Positions 17,925-21,678 of a stretch of DNA of 21,678 nt are shown here, in pieces. How positions within the stretch are numbered: position 1 is the first letter of the stretch; each line of letters starts with the position of its first letter. The notes below the pieces were generated by a model, which saw only the letters and a list, made by a program, of their open reading frames with translations, did no database searches and was not told the DNA's origin. Location: positions 1-21,678 of the forward strand of contig JAOPGA020000285.1 in assembly GCA_026419775.2 (NCBI GenBank), in the 5' to 3' direction. The DNA is from Acrasis kona (Eukaryota; Heterolobosea; Eutetramitea; Acrasida; Acrasidae). A program made the position numbers and the translations under genes.

Positions 17925-17932
17925 TATAAAAG
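17925..17932 (+). promoter_or_regulatory. TATA-box-like TATAAAAG
   Basis: A consensus TATA sequence ahead of the plus-strand coding remnant. It could equally be chance in AT-rich DNA. Confidence 0.3.
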
Positions 17933-18447
17933 CAAAGTTTACTTTGCTTGAACTTATTACCAATTGGAAACGAGGCTGGGAAATCGAATCATCCACTAAC
18001 CATGCATTGGGTAGTACATCTTGGTTTGTGGGGTATGCACAAGAAAATTGCACTGAACATGTTTGGAAAAGATCGTAATATTATGTATTGCAAACACTAC
18101 AGAATGANAGCTAACGCAGTCCATTCTTTGTATTTCTTAGACTCTCCAAGTATCAAGTCCACAGCATTGCAAGCTTTTTGAAAGACAACAATTTGTGGAC
18201 CGTTGCTGATGTCAGTCATGATTTGAGCAACAACACGTTTTATTAAGTATTGGATGATGTTGATGTTTCTGTTCCATTGGTAGTACAACAAAGTCCAATT
18301 ACCAACCAAGTTGTCAATCAGATGCCATACATTATAGTCATGCTTAATTCTGGTTCAAGGTTCCAACCATATCCTCAGGTGCGTAGATCACCCTTAAAAA
18401 ATACTAAGAATCAAGGTCAGTCATATGATGAATCTTATTATATTTAA
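17933..18447 (+). pseudogene. Short coding remnant, unrecognised
   Basis: Several open pieces on the plus strand seem to form one decayed gene: LLELITNWKRGWEIESSTNH… (to ~18080), SIASFLKDNNLWTVADVSHD (to ~18245), and a last frame ending PYPQVRRSPLKNTKNQGQSY at 18447, immediately followed by AATAAA (18448-18453). The first two are in different frames and one N lies between. No family recognised. It may be the end of the SWIM/dioxygenase element. Confidence 0.3.
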
Positions 18448-18508
18448 TAATAAACATTTTTGCTTTTTGTGTTATCTTAAATGTTACTTTATATCCACAT
18501 GTTGTCCT

Positions 18509-18770
18509 TTACAACATTATTCCAAAGCACCTCATGTCAACTATGACAATGTGATACTTTACACCATTATGAATGCAAGACTGATCAAATGAGATATAAT
18601 CCGTGTCTATTGTATCTCTAAGCACTACTGACTCGTTTAAACTAGCAGAGAACACCTCGTCAATGGGCTTTTCATTTATAAGAAGATCTTTTTCATATAC
18701 AACAGATTTAACAATACCTTTTTGCTGCAAGGTATATAACATCAAGTTTTTGTTTCCCAACTAAATCTGC
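18509..18770 (-). CDS. Small unrecognised exon-like ORF
   Basis: Opens just after a GATTTAG that could be a splice acceptor and encodes about 84 residues, including KSVVYEKDLLINEKPIDEVF and KYHIVIVDM. It lies just downstream of the zinc-finger gene on the same strand and could be its last exon, or unrelated. Confidence 0.3.
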
Positions 18771-18802
18771 TGACTGAGAACAATATGCTATATGCTACTT
18801 GA

Positions 18803-18832
18803 GCTTCAATATGCTTCAATATGCTTCAATAT
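18803..18832. repeat. Three tandem copies of GCTTCAATAT
   Basis: Exact 10-bp tandem triplication covering the stop codon of the zinc-finger gene. Confidence 0.8.
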
Positions 18833-20030
18833 AGAACATCTCTGAACCTTGTTACCAAGTTCTTTTGCAGATTTACCGCTTTCTTTAACCTTGGCCTCAT
18901 GTTTACTTGTTAAATGAGATACAAGAGCCCCAAGTAACTTGTATGCTTTATAGCCACAAGATTCATAAGGACATTGGTAAAGGACACTTGATCTATGAGC
19001 ATGGGCATTCCTTGGAGTGGGATCATGTCTGCCAGATGTTCTTTTGCTGAGTTTTTCAAGATTAGCTGCAGAGAGCTTAGGTTTCTCTGCTGTTCTCTTT
19101 GGTGCCTTGTAAGGAGTTGGAAGATCAGGGCGTGGAAAGAGAATATCGAGTATGTTGTAACATATAGTTGGAGCTGGTGGTGGTAAGTTTACTTCTTTCT
19201 CTTTTGGATACTGCATAAGCGAATGTATTTATGAATTCTCTTACTGTTGGATAGGGCACTTTGGATTGTGATATATAGAAAGTGTGCTCAACAGCTAATG
19301 TTGATAAAGCTGATAGCTTAACAAACTGTGCAACCCTTGGGTCAAGATGTTTCTTTAAGAACTCCATTAAAGCTTTAATAGCCGAACAGAAGCTGATGAT
19401 CCTGAATAAAGTTCTTTTATCAAACTTGTAACTTCTTTTACTAACACCACCAGGTTTTACATTTTGAATATTCACTAGTGTTTTGCAACTCTTTGACCTT
19501 GTCATCATGTTTTTCAGGAACAAAGATAATGCTTTTGGAAGTGGAGAAGTTGCAGACTCAAGTGCGCTTGTAACCTTATTATCAACAAGATTCTTCAAGG
19601 GCTGAAATTACATGATATCACTAAGAGATAAATCATTGGTTATCAAATAATCAGATAAATTGAACTCATTAAAGCTGAACATTTTCACAAGGTCAGCCAT
19701 TTCAAACTTGACAATGACATCTTCTCCATTACAATTAGTAATAACATTAAAAAAAGTTGGATTTTGCGAGATGCTCTGCATCAAAGATATGAAACCACCC
19801 CTTTTTATTAATTCTTAATTTGTTCCATTTTTTCATGTGTCCATTTTCATTTTCATTATGATCTAAATCTCCGTCAGAACTGCCACCTATGATACATGCT
19901 CTAATGCAGTAGCTATAAGTTTCAGCTTTTGAATAATCTAAAATAAATTTTTCTATTGGTTTATGTTGTTTTAGTGTGGCGGCATTCTTAGTTAGTTCAA
20001 TTTTCAATAGATGCAGTTTTATGATCTTCT
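18806..20030 (-). pseudogene. C2H2 zinc-finger gene of a transposon-associated family, decayed
   Basis: Three successive minus-strand frames line up as one gene. 20007-19747 opens after a possible acceptor and contains FILDYSKAETYSYCIRACII. After a frame change it reads on through NPTFFNVITNCNGEDVIVKF and one stop into 19598-19125. That part has SKRSYKFDKRTLFRII and LSTLAVEHTFYISQSKVPYP, recalling a 'VEh.FS.mR..mPT' segment I associate, from memory only, with invertebrate zinc-finger proteins linked to transposons. Another frame change near 19210 leads to 19216-18806, with ILFPRPDLPTPYKAPKR, a basic region, and a C2H2 finger C-x4-C-x13-H-x4-H (C82, C87, H101, H106). About three breaks, so a pseudogene. 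It may be an accessory protein of the Ulp1-carrying element; transcription is divergent from the protease. Confidence 0.45.
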
Positions 20031-20223
20031 AAAGATCTGCTGCACTATTAATTTTGTGTCATATAACTATATTTGTATAAATAATTTTCTATGTATAGAA
20101 TTCCAGTGCTTTTATGTAATTTATTTAAAATATTGAGAACAAAGAAGATTTGCAGATGACAATTCACACTACAAAGTTCGTCCAGCTACTAAAAGATGCT
20201 ATGACATCACTAATTTTTGGACA
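20031..20223. promoter_or_regulatory. Likely divergent promoter region between zinc-finger gene and Ulp1-like gene
   Basis: AT-rich gap between two outward-facing coding blocks. No unmistakable TATA box, so the role is inferred from the arrangement only. Confidence 0.25.
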
Positions 20224-20855
20224 TGAATAAAACCCGCCTGTTCAATACCGTTGACAGCGAGCTGCAATTCAACTGAATCTTGTTTGAGGTACTAAAAAAC
20301 AATCATTATTCTTTAGTACTTGTTGATGTATCAAGCTCTCAACACAAGTTTTTAATATACTCAATCAATTCCATCAACAATCGCAGCACCAATGACTTAC
20401 AAGAAGTTTTGGATTACTGCAAGGAGCGATACAAGTACAAGACTAATAATGCTGGAAAAGTTGGATTTGAATGCAGAACTATTGATGTGCCAGAGCAAGA
20501 AGAAGGATGGTCATGCGGTACAAGAGCCTTGATAAATGCGTCAATTATCAAAAAATGCATTGAAGATAAGGTTGACTTTGGGTCTAATGTATCCATAGGT
20601 TATGATCATGCTTGTATCCTTGATGCAATCCAAATTATGAAAGGTAATTTCAATACTTATTTTGAAAAGTTTGCGCCTGCTAAGCCTCCCATGATTCCAA
20701 AAATATCAAGTAAGGCAGATCAAATGACGGACTTGAGAGCATTAGGTGACACTGTGAAGAAGGGTGCCAAAAAATCTTCAACTCTAATTAAACCTCCTAA
20801 AAATAAGAAAAATAGCCAAGAGGAGAGACCACTGAAAAAGAGGAGACTAGAATAA
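20224..20855 (+). CDS. Ulp1-like (C48) cysteine protease, SUMO/Ubl protease family
   Basis: The 191-codon frame from 20280 shows the Ulp1 order: NNHYSLVLVD (catalytic His, residue 9), KFLIYSINS (where the family usually has YDS, with the catalytic Asp), then DVPEQEEGWSCGTRALINAS with the oxyanion Gln (73) and nucleophile Cys (79). A C-terminal basic tail ends PLKKRRLE, a nuclear signal. Upstream, an ATG at 20224 is in the same frame but separated by one stop, so the N-terminus is either another exon or broken. The expected Asp appears replaced by Ser or Asn, which may weaken activity. AATAAA (20851-20856) overlaps the stop. Such proteases accompany several eukaryotic DNA transposon families; no capsid, polymerase or integrase genes are nearby to suggest a larger virus-like element. 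Target unknown; de-conjugation of SUMO or ubiquitin-like proteins is the family function. Confidence 0.65.
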
Positions 20856-20914
20856 AAGTAATCAACCAATTTTATTCACATTCTTGTTCTATCTGCTGAA
20901 TTTTTTGAAAGCAT

Positions 20915-21469
20915 CTATAAATTAGTAACTGTTGATAATGTCCTTAAAATGTGTTTATTTGGGCCTAAGCCTGCTGGGGGTGGGGCCATATGTGAACGGA
21001 ACAAGGCCTTGAGCTCTGCGATGTCACTTTTCAGTGGCTTGATTTCCGTAAGCACCAAACTGTGCTGATCCTTCAAGGTGGTTTGGCGTTTCTTGATATC
21101 CTCCATCTCTCCCTTGAAGCTGTTCACAGTGCTTTTAATTTCACTCTGTGTGGTGACAATTTCTTTAATTTGTTGTTTTAACTCCAGAAACCCTCTTTCA
21201 AGTTTGATGGTGTACTGGAACCCGAATCCATTCTTCTTGATCCTTGTGGTTAAAGGCCTTAAGTTCAAACCAGTCCAGACAAATGGATCCACAGTCCGTC
21301 ATGGAAACTTCCCGTTCCATTTGGACCGCTCGATGTGTTTACAAGGCAAACTGTGAACATTAGCAATCACCTTCTCGGGAAATGGTTGTAAGTGGTTGAC
21401 CACAACACGTGTATATTCACAAGTGTGGTGTGTGAAGTACAGGTACGAATGTGCTGACCCCACAGCACA
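20915..21469 (-). CDS. Unrecognised coiled-coil protein, probably interrupted or 5' incomplete
   Basis: The 125-codon frame (21292-20915) encodes a clear coiled coil: LELKQQIKEIVTTQSEIK and further heptad-like Leu/Ile/Val spacing through DIAELKALFRSH, then a Pro/Gly tail (APPPAGLGPNK). Upstream the frame is open to about 21469 apart from one stop, with a Cys/His-containing segment (YLYFTHHTCEYTRVVV). No family recognised. GC content is higher than in the neighbouring AT-rich sequence, like the ORF at 1-992. Its AATAAA (RC of 20871-20876) lies within 20 bp of the end of the convergent protease gene. Confidence 0.45.
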
Positions 21470-21678
21470 TTCAGGTCATCACGAGCGCGAAGACTAATTT
21501 CGCTTGAGTGTTTAGCAGTTATATATATAGTATATGGGTAATACCGTCAAACTATTAGGACATATCTGTGGTATTAATATCTTTTAGTTTTGATGTTGTG
21601 AAGTGAAGGCACGTAGAATAAGAATCAGTACGTAGCCATCGAAGTAAAAGTATGAAGCAATGAAGGTTAAAAACCAAT
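21470..21678. other. Right-edge non-coding stretch
   Basis: No gene. A TATATATA run at about 21520-21528 could serve the minus-strand coiled-coil gene, but may be simple AT sequence. Confidence 0.3.

Noticed and set aside
20224-20855. Adenain-type protease of a Polinton
   Set aside because: Motifs fit Ulp1/C48 better, and no polymerase, integrase or capsid genes are present nearby.

Overview
The window looks like eukaryotic, AT-rich draft sequence (scattered N) made almost wholly of transposable-element genes. Genes end close to or overlapping AATAAA signals, and several reading frames join only across very short GT-AG introns (about 35-39 nt, one of 56 nt). That suggests an organism with compact genes and tiny introns, perhaps an invertebrate such as a sponge; the host cannot be fixed from the sequence alone.

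Layout. 1-992 (minus): an unrecognised acidic ORF, richer in GC than its surroundings, running off the left edge. 1081-5672 (minus): a two-exon putative DDE transposase (823 aa if one 35-nt intron is removed) and, upstream on the same strand, a 2-oxoglutarate/Fe(II) dioxygenase-like protein with an HxD...H...R core. 6200-8600 (minus): two unrecognised proteins. 8560-9086 (plus): a broken reverse-transcriptase fossil.

9200-14624: the best defined unit, a ~5.4-kb DNA transposon with a perfect 14-bp terminal inverted repeat and dense subterminal GGTG...CACC repeats at both ends. It carries two divergent genes. On the minus strand is an apparently intact four-exon gene for a 352-aa BRCT-domain nuclear protein. 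On the plus strand is a transposase of the tnp2/CACTA-KDZ kind, preceded by a ubiquitin-like domain; the next frame supplies an Arg-Leu-Gly-Gly at the ubiquitin-like C-terminus.

15095-18447 (plus): the C-terminal part of a SWIM-zinc-finger (MULE-like) transposase, a second, broken HxD dioxygenase-like gene, and a coding remnant. 18509-20030 (minus): a decayed C2H2 zinc-finger gene. 20224-20855 (plus): an Ulp1-like cysteine protease, convergent with a coiled-coil ORF (20915-21469, minus).

How they may fit together (inference). Dioxygenase genes beside transposases recall the TET/JBP genes linked to KDZ transposons in fungi. The ubiquitin-like-GG-transposase, the Ulp1-like protease and the BRCT protein suggest elements that handle chromatin marks, ubiquitin-like processing and DNA-break repair around transposition. 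Only the BRCT and Ubl-transposase genes are shown to sit in the same element.
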